Shown here: in pieces, positions 43,191 to 52,286 of the stretch
How the letters are laid out: every line of letters starts with the position of its first letter
How positions within the stretch are numbered: the stretch's first letter is position 1
Assembly (NCBI GenBank): GCA_023429785.1
Contig: JAEZDD010000004.1
Location: 186,001 to 250,000 of the forward strand
Length of the DNA: 64,000 nucleotides
Source: Bacillota bacterium
GTDB lineage: Bacteria; Bacillota; Clostridia; Oscillospirales; Ruminococcaceae
Direction: 5' to 3'
Notes under the pieces: generated by a model
The model's database searches: none
Told to the model about the DNA's origin: nothing
What the model saw: the letters and a program-made list of their open reading frames with translations, nothing else
Position numbers and translations under genes: made by a program

Positions 43191-45011
43191 TTATTCAACG
43201 GTAACGGATTTTGCCAGATTTCTTGGCTTATCAACGTCACAGCCACGGAGAACTGATGTGTAATAAGCAATAAGCTGAAGCGGGATAACTGAAACAAGAG
43301 GCATCAGCATATCGTTGACGCTCGGAAGACCGATTTTATAGTCGGCAACATCAGTCTCAACCTTAGCGTCGTCGTGACAAATGATGATGACGCTTGCGCC
43401 ACGGGCCTTGACTTCTTTAATATTGCTCACTGTTTTTTCAAAAAGCTCCGTTTGGGTTGCCACAGCGATGACAGGCATACCCTTCGTGATAAGTGAAATT
43501 GTCCCGTGCTTTAGCTCGCCGGCGGCATATGCCTCGGAGTGGATATACGAAATCTCCTTGAGCTTTAGCGAGCCTTCCATACTCATGGCATAGTCAAGCC
43601 CACGACCGATGAAAAGAAGGCTGTCAGCATTCACAAGGGTTGAAGCTATATGCTGGATATTGATTTTCTCGGCCAGCATTTTTTCGATAATTCCTGAAGC
43701 CTGAACAAGCTCGGCAGTTAGCTTTCTGCATTCGTCCTCGCTGATTTTTCCCTTAGCCAGAGCCAGCTTGAACGCGAGAAGATACATCATGGCGATTTGA
43801 ACAGAATATGCCTTCGTTGAAGCAACAGCGATTTCAAGACCGGCATAGGTATATAAAACCATGTCAGCATCTCTGGCAATTGACGAGCCGACAACGTTCA
43901 CGATAGAAAGGGTTTTGGCGCCCATTTTTTTAGCTAAACGAAGGGCGGCGAGGCTGTCGGCGGTTTCGCCCGATTGCGAAATGATTATTACCAAGTCCTT
44001 ATCGGTCAGAATGGGGTTTCTATATCTGAATTCAGAAGCGATGTCAACAGTAACAGGGATACGAACAAGGCTCTCAATAACGTATTTTCCGACAACGCCG
44101 GCGTGCATAGCCGTCCCACAGGCGATGATGAAAATTTTGCTGAAGCTGTTCAATACATCAGCAGTAAGCCCAGCCTCGTCAAGGTTTGGAAGACCGTTGA
44201 CAATACGAGGGTTGATAGTATTTTTAATCGCTGTCGGCTGCTCGTGAATTTCTTTAAGCATGAAATGCTCATAGCCGCATTTTTCTGCCGCCTCTAAATC
44301 CCAGTCGGCGATAAGCAGCTCTTTTTTAATTTCAGACTTATGGATATCAACAAAATTAACCCCGTCTTGTGTAAGTATTGCTATTTCATCACTTTCGAGT
44401 AAGTAATATTGCTTTGTGTATTTCAATATAGCGGGAACGTCAGAGGCAATAAAGCTCTCGTCCTCATTAACGCCGACGATAAGCGGGGATTCCTTTCTAA
44501 CGGCAAAGATTGTGTTGTCAAAGTCTTTGAATATTATTCCAAGCGCAAATGAGCCGCGAACCTCGCCCATCACCTTAACGATAGCGTCAACAGGGTCACC
44601 CTTGTAATAATAGTCAAGAAGCTTAGCAACAGTCTCAGTGTCAGTCTGAGAAACGAATTCATATCCATTATTTATTAAAAAGCTCTTTATTTCCATATAA
44701 TTTTCAATAATTCCATTATGAACAATTGAAACAGTTGCGTTCCCATGAGGGTGAGCATTAATATCGGAAGGCTCGCCGTGAGTCGCCCATCTTGTATGCC
44801 CGATACCACAGTTCCCGTGAGGAGTTCCCTCACAATCGAGCTTGTCGGCAAGGTTTTGAAGCTTCCCCTGTGCCTTGACGGTTTTAATAACGCCGTCAGA
44901 TAAAACAGCAACCCCGGCTGAGTCATATCCTCGGTATTCAAGCTTTGAAAGCCCGTCAAGAAGCACCTTTGTACAATCCTTTTTACCGATGTAACCAACT
45001 ATTCCGCACAT
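43191..45011 (-). CDS. glmS: glutamine-fructose-6-phosphate aminotransferase
   Basis: Makes glucosamine 6-phosphate for peptidoglycan and other amino sugars. The 606 residues have the N-terminal glutaminase domain with nucleophile Cys2 (MCGIVGYIG) and GHTRWATHG, and two SIS domains (AVASTKAYSVQIAMMYL), ending in DKPRNLAKSVTVE. GGAGG precedes the ATG. It lies 28 bases after rpiB, leaving no room for a glmS ribozyme between them, and none is seen ahead of rpiB. The gene is probably cotranscribed with rpiB. Confidence 0.97.
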   Translation of the reverse strand: MCGIVGYIGKKDCTKVLLDGLSKLEYRGYDSAGVAVLSDGVIKTVKAQGKLQNLADKLDCEGTPHGNCGIGHTRWATHGEPSDINAHPHGNATVSIVHNGIIENYMEIKSFLINNGYEFVSQTDTETVAKLLDYYYKGDPVDAIVKVMGEVRGSFALGIIFKDFDNTIFAVRKESPLIVGVNEDESFIASDVPAILKYTKQYYLLESDEIAILTQDGVNFVDIHKSEIKKELLIADWDLEAAEKCGYEHFMLKEIHEQPTAIKNTINPRIVNGLPNLDEAGLTADVLNSFSKIFIIACGTAMHAGVVGKYVIESLVRIPVTVDIASEFRYRNPILTDKDLVIIISQSGETADSLAALRLAKKMGAKTLSIVNVVGSSIARDADMVLYTYAGLEIAVASTKAYSVQIAMMYLLAFKLALAKGKISEDECRKLTAELVQASGIIEKMLAEKINIQHIASTLVNADSLLFIGRGLDYAMSMEGSLKLKEISYIHSEAYAAGELKHGTISLITKGMPVIAVATQTELFEKTVSNIKEVKARGASVIIICHDDAKVETDVADYKIGLPSVNDMLMPLVSVIPLQLIAYYTSVLRGCDVDKPRNLAKSVTVE

Positions 45012-45039
45012 AGCTTTTCCTCCGAAATCAATATAAAAT

Positions 45040-45474
45040 TTACTTTTCTAAATCAGTAATGAGTTGAACTCTTGCCTGATGTCTTCCGCCCTCAAATTCA
45101 GTTTTAAGAAAAACGTCAATCATTTCTAACGCCAGACCCTCACCGATAACTCTGGCCCCAAGACAAAGAACATTAGCATCGTTGTGAAGTCTTGTATATT
45201 TCGCTGAATAATAATCAGAGCAAGCGGCGGCGCGAATCCCGTGAATTTTGTTGGCGGCGATAGAAATCCCAATCCCCGTCCCACAAATAAGTATTGCTCT
45301 TTCAGCTTTTTTTAAAATAACCTCGTCGCATACCTTTTTAGCAGCAACAGGATAATCGCATTTTTCACCTGCGGCACAACCACAGTCAAGATACTCTATT
45401 CCATTTTCCTTAAAATAATTAATTATCTTGATTTTTAATTCTGTCCCGGCGTGGTCATTCCCAATAGCAATCAT
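45040..45474 (-). CDS. rpiB: ribose-5-phosphate isomerase B
   Basis: Interconverts ribose 5-phosphate and ribulose 5-phosphate. The 144-residue LacA/RpiB protein shows AIGNDHAGTELKIKI, the CGTGIGISIAANKI motif with the catalytic Cys, and DYYSAKYTRLHNDANVLCLG with conserved His. AAAGGGG precedes the ATG. It feeds pentoses from the nucleoside pathway into the pentose phosphate network and lies directly upstream of glmS. Confidence 0.95.
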   Translation of the reverse strand: MIAIGNDHAGTELKIKIINYFKENGIEYLDCGCAAGEKCDYPVAAKKVCDEVILKKAERAILICGTGIGISIAANKIHGIRAAACSDYYSAKYTRLHNDANVLCLGARVIGEGLALEMIDVFLKTEFEGGRHQARVQLITDLEK

Positions 45475-45536
45475 AATATATCCCCTTTAGTATATTTTAA
45501 CATAAAATTCGTTATAAAACAACATTAAAAATTATT

Positions 45537-46232
45537 TTAAGCCTTTGACTTTAAATAATTATCTTTCTCAGCCTTCGTAATCTGAAGATAGCTGGCATCA
45601 AGACTATCAGGTGGGCTAAAACCAGCCGCCCCTTGAATAGCAAGAAAGCATAGTGACGAGGCTTGCTGTAATCTAAGCGCAGCACCGGCGACCCTCACGT
45701 TTTTATTATCTTTAAATAAATTATCATAGCAAAAAAGAGAGTAATCGCCCACCAGAATTATATCGTCATCAATTGTATTAACAAAGGCCTCAAGCTCACT
45801 AATTTCAGTGACAGTATCTTCAGAAATTCTCGTCAAGGTATTTCCGTCTGATTTAAAAGCCGACCAATACGCAATCTCGGGGCGAGCCTTCATTATTGAA
45901 ATAATTATCCCCTTGGTATCTATACAGTTAAAGGCGAGAGAATGAAGCGTTGATACCCCAGCGCATTCTTTTGAAAGAGAAAAGCACATAGCTTTCACAG
46001 CAGAAATACCAATTCGAAGGCCGGTGTATGAACCGGGTCCGTTCGCAACAGCGAAACCGTCAAGGTCGCTCAGCATAAGGCCGGCATCTGAAATAACACG
46101 TTCAACCAAAGGCAGAATGACCTGAGAATGAGTGAGCTTTGTCATGATAGTAGTCTGTGCTAAAACGCAGTCATCCTCACAAACAGCAACAGAGGCAATA
46201 CGCCCAGACGTGTCAATTCCAAGTATTTTCAA
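45537..46232 (-). CDS. tsaB: tRNA threonylcarbamoyladenosine synthesis protein TsaB
   Basis: TsaB partners TsaD in making the t6A modification at position 37 of ANN-decoding tRNAs. The 231-residue protein begins with ILGIDTSGRIASVAVCED and shows GFAVANGPGSYTGLRIG, typical of the family. I set the start at TTG 46232 (GGAGGAG 6 bases ahead); the longer frame to 46274 lies inside tsaE and has no RBS. It overlaps tsaE by 20 bases. Confidence 0.94.
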   Translation of the reverse strand: MKILGIDTSGRIASVAVCEDDCVLAQTTIMTKLTHSQVILPLVERVISDAGLMLSDLDGFAVANGPGSYTGLRIGISAVKAMCFSLSKECAGVSTLHSLAFNCIDTKGIIISIMKARPEIAYWSAFKSDGNTLTRISEDTVTEISELEAFVNTIDDDIILVGDYSLFCYDNLFKDNKNVRVAGAALRLQQASSLCFLAIQGAAGFSPPDSLDASYLQITKAEKDNYLKSKA

Positions 46233-46650
46233 AACGCTCTCCTCCGTCAATCTGAATTTCACGGGTGTCATCATCTATCCGTCTGAATTTAATGAATATC
46301 GTGTTTTTTGGCAAGGCCTCTTCAATATTCTCGCTCCACTCAATCGCCAGAACATTATCCTCAGAAAGATAATCATAAAAGCCAGTTGTATCCAAATCAT
46401 TTAAATCTAAAATCCGATACATGTCAAAATGATACAGCGGGGTTGGCCCTCTGTATTCATTCACAAGTGTGAAGGTCGGTGAAATAATTTCATCAGAAAG
46501 CCCCATCCCGAGTGCAAGCCCACGAGTGAAGGTCGTTTTCCCGGCACCAAGCCCGCCGATAAAAGCAACAACATCTCCACCCTTTAAAAGCGAGCCGACT
46601 TTTTTAGCAAGCTCAATCGTCTCCTCGGCGCTGTGAGTAACAATTTTCAT
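46213..46650 (-). CDS. tsaE: tRNA threonylcarbamoyladenosine synthesis ATPase TsaE
   Basis: TsaE is the P-loop ATPase that drives the TsaBD complex. The 145 residues contain the Walker A GGLGAGKTT (32-40), SPTFTLVNEY with its conserved Thr, and the DMYRILD segment. A strong GGAG lies upstream of the ATG. The pair tsaE-tsaB is a usual arrangement in Firmicutes; tsaD and tsaC are not in the window. Confidence 0.95.
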   Translation of the reverse strand: MKIVTHSAEETIELAKKVGSLLKGGDVVAFIGGLGAGKTTFTRGLALGMGLSDEIISPTFTLVNEYRGPTPLYHFDMYRILDLNDLDTTGFYDYLSEDNVLAIEWSENIEEALPKNTIFIKFRRIDDDTREIQIDGGERFENTWN

Positions 46651-46716
46651 TTCTCCGACCCTCCCTTTAAAGCGTTCGCCTATACTTTTTAGTCATTTGA
46701 CTTCACCACATAATAA

Positions 46717-46896
46717 TTATTCATAAATCGGGGTAACTATCGGCTTCCCCTCGTTGTCGAGGAGAGGGGTCAGCCCGGCCGCTGTTCCTGAAGCATGAAA
46801 CATATAGTTGATTCCTGTTTCGACATCGACCCATATTTCTGTAACATTCAAAGCCCCTTGAGTATAAATCTTTCTGAATCTTTCGTCCTTATTCAT
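46717..46896 (-). CDS. DUF6440 family small protein
   Basis: A 59-residue gene with GGAGG ahead of ATG 46896. The translation MNKDERFRKIYTQGALNVTE continues with VDVETGINYMFH and ends in GLTPLLDNEGKPIVTPIYE. This is the pattern of DUF6440, a short Firmicutes family of unknown role with the TGVNYLF and GLTPLLDxxGKP motifs. It lies 18 bases after fhs on the same strand, so it may be cotranscribed. It is easy to miss because of its length. Confidence 0.85.
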   Translation of the reverse strand: MNKDERFRKIYTQGALNVTEIWVDVETGINYMFHASGTAAGLTPLLDNEGKPIVTPIYE

Positions 46897-46914
46897 ATAT
46901 CCTCCATTATGTCA

Positions 46915-48594
46915 TTAAAACAGTCCGCTAATATTACCGTGGTTGTCACAGTCGATTTTGTTGGCAGCCGGGATTTTGGGTAGCCCCGGCATCGTCATAA
47001 TATCACCCGTCAAAGCGACAACAAAGCCGGCGCCGGCTGATAATCTCACGTCACGAACAGTTATTTCAAAATTCTCCGGCTTCCCGAGCTTTAAAGGGTC
47101 GTCAGAAAGTGAATACTGCGTTTTTGCGACACAAACAGGGATATCGCCAAAACCCAGCTCATTGATTTCCTTAATAGCTTTCTCAGCCTGGGCTGTGAAT
47201 ATTACTCCATCAGCACGATAAATCTCACGGGCGATAATGCTAAGCTTTTCCTTTATTGAAAGCTTCTCATCATAAAGTGGTTTAAAATCAGTCTGACAGC
47301 CGTCACATCTTTCAATTGTGCTGCAAACCTTTTCGGCTAGGTCTTTTCCGCCCTCGCCACCCTTGGCGAAAATTTCAGCTAGTGAAACCTCAACTCCCAT
47401 GCCGTCACAGAATTCCTTGATGAAAGCAATTTCAGCATCGCTGTCAGTATGAAAGCGGTTAATTGCAACAACGACAGGGACGCCGAACTTATGCATATTC
47501 TCGATATGCGTCTGAAGATTAATAATTCCTTTTTTAAGGGTGTCAACATTTTCATTAACAAGGTCAGCCCTAGCGACACCGCCGTTGTATTTCAAGGCAC
47601 GAATTGTCGCAACGAGAACAACACAGCTGGGCTTGAGGTTCGCAAAGCGACATTTGATATCGAAAAATTTCTCAGCCCCGAGGTCAGAGCCAAAGCCCGC
47701 CTCAGTAATAGTATAATCGCCGAGCTTTAAAGCGAGCTTAGTTGCACGGACCGAGTTACAGCCGTGAGCGATATTCGCGAAAGGACCGCCGTGCATTATC
47801 GCCGGAGTATTCTCTAGGGTCTGAACGAGGTTCGGCTTCAAAGCGTCCTTTAAAAGCGCAACCATTGCGCCGCAGCCGCCTAAGTCCTTAGCGAAAACCG
47901 GCTTCCCGTCAAAGCTATAAGCGACAAGAATTCTTTCAAGTCTTGCCTTTAAGTCCTCAAGGTCAGAGGACAGGCAAAGAATAGCCATAATCTCAGAAGC
48001 AACGGTAATCTGAAAGCTATCCTCACGCGGGATGCCGTTCATTTTTGAGCCGAGTCCGATAATAATATCTCTTAATGCCCTGTCGTTCATATCCATACAA
48101 CGCTTGAACATAATTCTTCGCTGGTCAATTCCAAGCTCGTTCCCCTGCTGAAGATGATTGTCAAGCAAAGCGCACAGCAGGTTGTTCGCTGAAGTAATAG
48201 CATGCATATCTCCGGTGAAGTGAAGATTAATATCCTCCATAGGGACAACCTGTGCATAGCCACCGCCGGCGGCACCGCCCTTTATGCCAAAAACTGGGCC
48301 GAGGGAAGGCTCACGGAGCGCAAGGACAGCGTTTTTCCCGATTTTAGCCATAGCTTCTGCCAGCCCGACGCTGATTGTTGTCTTCCCCTCGCCGGCCGGG
48401 GTCGGGTTAATAGCAGTGACAAGAATCAATTTCCCATCCGGCTTATTTTCAAGCTTTGAAAAAAGTCCTTCAGAAATTTTAGCTTTATAGTGGCCATAAG
48501 GCTCTAAATCATCCTCTGAAATGCCAATATCCTTGGCAATATCAACAATTTTTTTCATCCTACATTCCTGTGCAATTTCGATATCAGTCAGCAT
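46915..48594 (-). CDS. fhs: formate-tetrahydrofolate ligase
   Basis: Makes 10-formyl-tetrahydrofolate from formate, THF and ATP for purine synthesis or acetogenic C1 flow. The 559 residues contain the P-loop TPAGEGKTT near residue 66 and the family stretches REPSLGPVFGIKGGAAGGGY and GGPFANIAHGCNS. Start ATG 48594 has GGAGG 7 bases ahead; a TTG one codon upstream is also possible. No other Wood-Ljungdahl genes are in the window. An extended -10 (TGATATAAT) lies upstream. Confidence 0.96.
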   Translation of the reverse strand: MLTDIEIAQECRMKKIVDIAKDIGISEDDLEPYGHYKAKISEGLFSKLENKPDGKLILVTAINPTPAGEGKTTISVGLAEAMAKIGKNAVLALREPSLGPVFGIKGGAAGGGYAQVVPMEDINLHFTGDMHAITSANNLLCALLDNHLQQGNELGIDQRRIMFKRCMDMNDRALRDIIIGLGSKMNGIPREDSFQITVASEIMAILCLSSDLEDLKARLERILVAYSFDGKPVFAKDLGGCGAMVALLKDALKPNLVQTLENTPAIMHGGPFANIAHGCNSVRATKLALKLGDYTITEAGFGSDLGAEKFFDIKCRFANLKPSCVVLVATIRALKYNGGVARADLVNENVDTLKKGIINLQTHIENMHKFGVPVVVAINRFHTDSDAEIAFIKEFCDGMGVEVSLAEIFAKGGEGGKDLAEKVCSTIERCDGCQTDFKPLYDEKLSIKEKLSIIAREIYRADGVIFTAQAEKAIKEINELGFGDIPVCVAKTQYSLSDDPLKLGKPENFEITVRDVRLSAGAGFVVALTGDIMTMPGLPKIPAANKIDCDNHGNISGLF

Positions 48595-48761
48595 CAAACA
48601 ACCTCCATACAGTATACAGTTAGTTTAGTCTAAAATATTTAAAAATATTATATCACACAAATGACAATATTGCTATAAAAATTTTAGCGAGATACAGTAT
48701 AAGAAGCTTGATTCAGACAATATTAAAATACAAACATTAACATTTTATTAGGGAAGTATTG

Positions 48762-48790
48762 TTGCCTTTTGTTGAAATATGTAATATAAT
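48762..48790 (+). promoter_or_regulatory. promoter of the rodA-like gene
   Basis: TTGCCT (48762-48767), a 17-base spacer and TATAAT (48785-48790). It lies upstream of GTG 48822 and downstream of the longest open-frame start (48759), which settles the start choice. Confidence 0.7.
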
Positions 48791-48821
48791 AAAAAAAGCA
48801 AAAGAAAGAAGGTGGGATAAC

Positions 48822-49967
48822 GTGAAGGCAGTATTCAGATTTATTGCTGGGTTTTTTAAAAGAGTCGATATGGTGCTTTTGATATTGGTAACAGCCTGCT
48901 CCGCACTGAGCGTGACCTTAATATATTCAATATACATCAATGATGTTTCGTCATACGTTTATCCATCAACATATAAGACGCAAGTGATTGCAATGATAGC
49001 GGGGACAGTGGTGGCTATAGCCATATCGCTGTTTGATTATAAAAAATTCATTAAAATATGGTATATATATCTCCCGTTTGCCGTTTTTTTGGTACTATTA
49101 ACCTTCACTCCACTCGGGCTTCAGAGAGAGGGGGCGGACGACAGGGCGTGGATTAATCTCGGTTTTACAACCCTTCAGCCGTCGGAGGTGCTAAAGCTCG
49201 CATTCATTCTATCCTTTGCGTATCATCTTCAGAAGGTCGGGAAGAGATTGAATGAGCCGAAAAACGTTATACTGCTTTTACTTCATGCGGCGCTCCCGAT
49301 TGGCTTAATTATTGTTCAGGGCGATGATGGGACGGCGATAGTCTTCTGTGTCATAGCGCTCGCTATGCTTTTTGCTGCCGGCATATCGTGGAAGTATATT
49401 GTTTCGGCTTTCGCCGCTCTCCCTTTGGTTGGGATTGTTCTGTGGAACTTTGTCCTCCAGCAGCATCAGAAGAACAGAATTTTGGTTACCTTTAGCCCCG
49501 AGCTTGACCCCTTAGGGACAGGGAACCAGCAACGGCTCGGGAAAATTGCTCTTGGCTCGGGTCAGGTCTTTGGGAAAGGGCTGTTTAAAGGGACGTACAG
49601 CTATGTCCCCGAGGTTCAAAACGATTTTATTTTTTCCTATGTGGGACAGACACTTGGATTTGTCGGCTGTGTCGCTTTGTGTATAGTCATCACGATTATA
49701 TGTATCCGGCTTGTTACAAACGGGAATAAGTCGAATGACCAACAGGGCAATCTGATTTGCGTCGGGGTTTTCGCTCTGATTTTTGTCCATGCTATATTGA
49801 ATATCGGAATGGTTTTAGGGGTAATGCCGGTTATTGGAGTTCCGCTCCCCTTTATCAGTGCCGGAGGGACGGCAATGCTAAGTATGTATGCGACAATAGG
49901 GCTGGCAATGAGCGTGTATTCACACAGCGAAAAGGAATATAAAATTTTTAAACGAAATAAATTCTAA
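48822..49967 (+). CDS. rodA: RodA/FtsW/SpoVE family peptidoglycan polymerase
   Basis: A SEDS-family glycosyltransferase that polymerises lipid II in the membrane. From GTG 48822 (AAGGTGG 6 bases ahead) it has 381 residues and about ten helices. Key stretches are RAWINLGFTTLQPSEVLKLAF (in part ILQPSE-like), IVQGDDGTAIVF with the conserved aspartate, NDFIFSYVGQTLGFVG and GVPLPFISAGGTAML. The length and motifs fit RodA better than FtsW, but SpoVE or a second RodA is possible. It has its own promoter and terminator. Confidence 0.88.
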   Translation: MKAVFRFIAGFFKRVDMVLLILVTACSALSVTLIYSIYINDVSSYVYPSTYKTQVIAMIAGTVVAIAISLFDYKKFIKIWYIYLPFAVFLVLLTFTPLGLQREGADDRAWINLGFTTLQPSEVLKLAFILSFAYHLQKVGKRLNEPKNVILLLLHAALPIGLIIVQGDDGTAIVFCVIALAMLFAAGISWKYIVSAFAALPLVGIVLWNFVLQQHQKNRILVTFSPELDPLGTGNQQRLGKIALGSGQVFGKGLFKGTYSYVPEVQNDFIFSYVGQTLGFVGCVALCIVITIICIRLVTNGNKSNDQQGNLICVGVFALIFVHAILNIGMVLGVMPVIGVPLPFISAGGTAMLSMYATIGLAMSVYSHSEKEYKIFKRNKF

Positions 49968-49970
49968 TAA

Positions 49971-50000
49971 AAAAAGGTGGACAAGCGTCCACCTTTTTGT
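49971..50000 (+). terminator. rodA-like gene terminator
   Basis: AAAAAGGTGGAC (49971-49982) pairs with GTCCACCTTTTT (49987-49998). Confidence 0.92.
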
Positions 50001-50137
50001 TTTTAAAAACACAGTTAAAAAAACAGGAACAAAAATATGTTACTTTCTGTATTAAGACAGAAAGAACCAAAGAAATCAAGGCAATCCTCAGACACTCAAA
50101 TTGTATATGCTTTTTTATTCCATGAATAATATAATGA

Positions 50138-50569
50138 TTACATTTGATATATATCGCTTGACCTAAGAATTTTTATTCCGTTTTTGTCAAGTGCCTTTAG
50201 TGCGGCTTCGTTGTCCTCAACACGAATAATAACATAAGCCGTGTCATCAGTTCTGCTGATAAAAGCATACATATATTCAACGCTTATGCCGACGCTGTTA
50301 AGAACATCCATTGCTGTCGCCAGGCCGCCCGGCTGGTCAGCAATGCCGATAGCGATGACATTAGTCAGCGAAACAGTACAATCAGCGTCCTTTAAAGCTT
50401 TTTCGGCTTTTGAAGGATTATCCACAATCAATCTCATAATGCCGAAATCTCGTGTGTCAGCGATAGAAAGTGCACGAATGTCAATGTTGTTTTCTTTTAA
50501 AAGTCTTGTAATTTCCGCCATTCTCCCCGGCTTGTTTTCAACGAAAATTGAAAGTTGTTCGATTAACAT
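50138..50569 (-). CDS. tandem ACT domain protein
   Basis: A 143-residue protein made of two ACT domains (about 1-68 and 69-140; QLSIFVENKPGRMAEITRLL and IAIGIADQPGGLATAMDVL). ACT pairs bind amino acids and signal to enzymes. Genes of this kind commonly follow phenylacetate-CoA ligase genes in anaerobes, as here (18 bases after paaK), so it may sense an aromatic amino acid and modulate the ligase or IorAB. It is the last gene of the iorA-iorB-ppnP-paaK-ACT run. GGAGG precedes the ATG. Confidence 0.85.
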   Translation of the reverse strand: MLIEQLSIFVENKPGRMAEITRLLKENNIDIRALSIADTRDFGIMRLIVDNPSKAEKALKDADCTVSLTNVIAIGIADQPGGLATAMDVLNSVGISVEYMYAFISRTDDTAYVIIRVEDNEAALKALDKNGIKILRSSDIYQM

Positions 50570-50587
50570 AAAATTGCCTCCATTCTA

Positions 50588-51892
50588 TTATTTTTTACGC
50601 TTATCAATAACACGGACAGCCTTGCCCTCGCTTCGGGCAATAGTTTTAGGCTCAACAAGACGAATACTTGCCGAGATACCAAGAGTTGATTCAATCTGGC
50701 TTCTGATTTTCTCCTCCTGAGAGCTAAGATTTTTAATTTCGTCGGAGAACATTTGCTGTGAAATTTCAACCTGAATTTCCAAAACGTCTGTGTTGTCAAC
50801 ACGGTCAACAATAAGCTGATAGTGAGGTGAGTTGTTCCCCATCGAAAGCAGAACGCTTTCAACCTGTGAAGGGAAGACATTAACGCCGCGGATAATGAGC
50901 ATATCATCAGAACGTCCACGAGGCTTGAGCATTTTTATAAGTGTTCTTCCACAAGAGCACTTGCCCTTTTGAAGGACAGCAATATCACGGGTTCTGTATC
51001 GCATCAGAGGGAAAGCCTCCTTAGTGATACAAGTGAATACAAGCTCACCCTGCTCGCCATAAGGCAAAACCTCGAGTGTGTCGGGGTCGATTATTTCAGG
51101 GATGAAGTGGTCCTCATTAATGTGCATTCCGGACTGGTCCTCACATTCAAATGAAACGCCTGGCCCGATTATTTCAGAAAGGCCATAAATATCATAGGCT
51201 TTAAGCCCGAGCTTATCCTCAATTTCAGCACGCATTTCCTCAGTCCAAGGCTCAGCGCCGAAAATCCCGGCTTTTAGCTTTATATCATTTTTAGAGATTC
51301 CCATTTCCTTCATGGTTTCAGCAAGGAAAAGTGCATAGGATGGCGTGCTGCATATTATAGTCGAGCCGAAGTCCTTGATGATATTGATTTGTCTTTGAGT
51401 GTTTCCAACAGAAACAGGGATAGTTGTACAGCCGACCTTTTCAGCGCCATAGTGCATCCCAAGTCCGCCGGTGAAAAGCCCGTAGCCGTATGAAACGTGA
51501 AGAAAATCCTTGTTTGTTCCGCCTGCGGCAGTAATGGAACGAGCAATGCACTCCTGCCAGGTTTCAATGTCGTTTTTAGTGTAGCCAACGACAATCTGCT
51601 TTCCTGTTGTTCCAGATGAAGCGTGAACACGAACAACGTCGTCCATAGGAACAGCAAAAAGCCCATAGGGATAGGTATCTCTTAAATCCTGCTTTGTCGT
51701 GAATGGAAGCTTTGAAAGGTCTGCCACCGACTTAATATCCTCCGGCTTAATTCCGGCCTCATCCATCTTGTTCTTGTAATATGGAACATTGTCATAAATT
51801 TGTCTGATTTTTTTTGATAGTCTGAAGCTTTGAAGTGATTCCATTTCGTGGGGGAGCGCGCACTCAATCCCCTCGTCCCAATATTTTGGCAT
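50588..51892 (-). CDS. paaK: phenylacetate-CoA ligase (first copy)
   Basis: An AMP-forming ligase that activates aryl acetates (phenylacetate, indoleacetate and similar) to CoA thioesters. The 434 residues show VHASSGTTGKQIVVGYT (nucleotide-binding P-loop), GAEPWTEEMR, DIYGLSEIIGPGV and GRSDDMLIIRGVNVFPSQVE. Start ATG 51892 has GAGGAGG 6 bases ahead; an ATG five codons upstream overlaps it. Placement behind iorAB suggests it works with indolepyruvate oxidoreductase in either direction. It shares the same motifs and layout with the paaK copy at 56165. Confidence 0.93.
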   Translation of the reverse strand: MPKYWDEGIECALPHEMESLQSFRLSKKIRQIYDNVPYYKNKMDEAGIKPEDIKSVADLSKLPFTTKQDLRDTYPYGLFAVPMDDVVRVHASSGTTGKQIVVGYTKNDIETWQECIARSITAAGGTNKDFLHVSYGYGLFTGGLGMHYGAEKVGCTTIPVSVGNTQRQINIIKDFGSTIICSTPSYALFLAETMKEMGISKNDIKLKAGIFGAEPWTEEMRAEIEDKLGLKAYDIYGLSEIIGPGVSFECEDQSGMHINEDHFIPEIIDPDTLEVLPYGEQGELVFTCITKEAFPLMRYRTRDIAVLQKGKCSCGRTLIKMLKPRGRSDDMLIIRGVNVFPSQVESVLLSMGNNSPHYQLIVDRVDNTDVLEIQVEISQQMFSDEIKNLSSQEEKIRSQIESTLGISASIRLVEPKTIARSEGKAVRVIDKRKK

Positions 51893-51906
51893 AAAAGCCC
51901 TCCTCA

Positions 51907-52215
51907 TTAGTTATATGAACAGCAATAGTCCGCAAATTTCGAAACCTTTAATTTAAAGCTGGAGTTTTCAGGGACAACGAAGCTGGTCCCCTCGCCATAG
52001 GTTTTATATTCACTTTCGCCCTTGAGCATAACATCCATTTCTCCTCCGAGAATTTCCATAAGCTCCTCACTGGCAGTATTGAATTCATAATCGCCGGCAA
52101 GCATAAAGCCGAGGGTTTTTTTGCTGTTATTTTCAAGATAAATTGTTCTGCTTGTTACCTTCCCGTCGAAATAAACATTCGCCTTTTTCACAGCCGTTAC
52201 ATTTTTGAAATCCAT
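51907..52215 (-). CDS. ppnP: PpnP-type pyrimidine/purine nucleoside phosphorylase
   Basis: A 102-residue single-cupin protein of the former DUF1255 family, shown in E. coli to phosphorolyse diverse nucleosides to base and ribose 1-phosphate. Motifs are ANVYFDGKVTSRTI, FNTASEELMEILGGEMDV and EGTSFVVPENSSFKLKV. ATG 52215 has GGAG 7 bases ahead. It is an odd guest between iorB and paaK; its natural partners (deoB, rpiB, deoC) lie in other operons of this window. Confidence 0.88.
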   Translation of the reverse strand: MDFKNVTAVKKANVYFDGKVTSRTIYLENNSKKTLGFMLAGDYEFNTASEELMEILGGEMDVMLKGESEYKTYGEGTSFVVPENSSFKLKVSKFADYCCSYN

Positions 52216-52286
52216 AATCATTCTCCGTTCATATTATAAAAAGTATTTAAAAGATGCCGCACGCAAGTCCCATTCTAAATCAACCA

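Noticed and set aside
43191..45536. Search for a glmS ribozyme
   Set aside because: Only 28 bases separate rpiB and glmS and the region ahead of rpiB is short and A/T-rich; nothing resembling the ribozyme core is present.
50043..50064. CTTTCTG/CAGAAAG hairpin downstream of the ACT gene
   Set aside because: It is a weak stem without an adjacent T-run on the minus strand; not convincing as a terminator.
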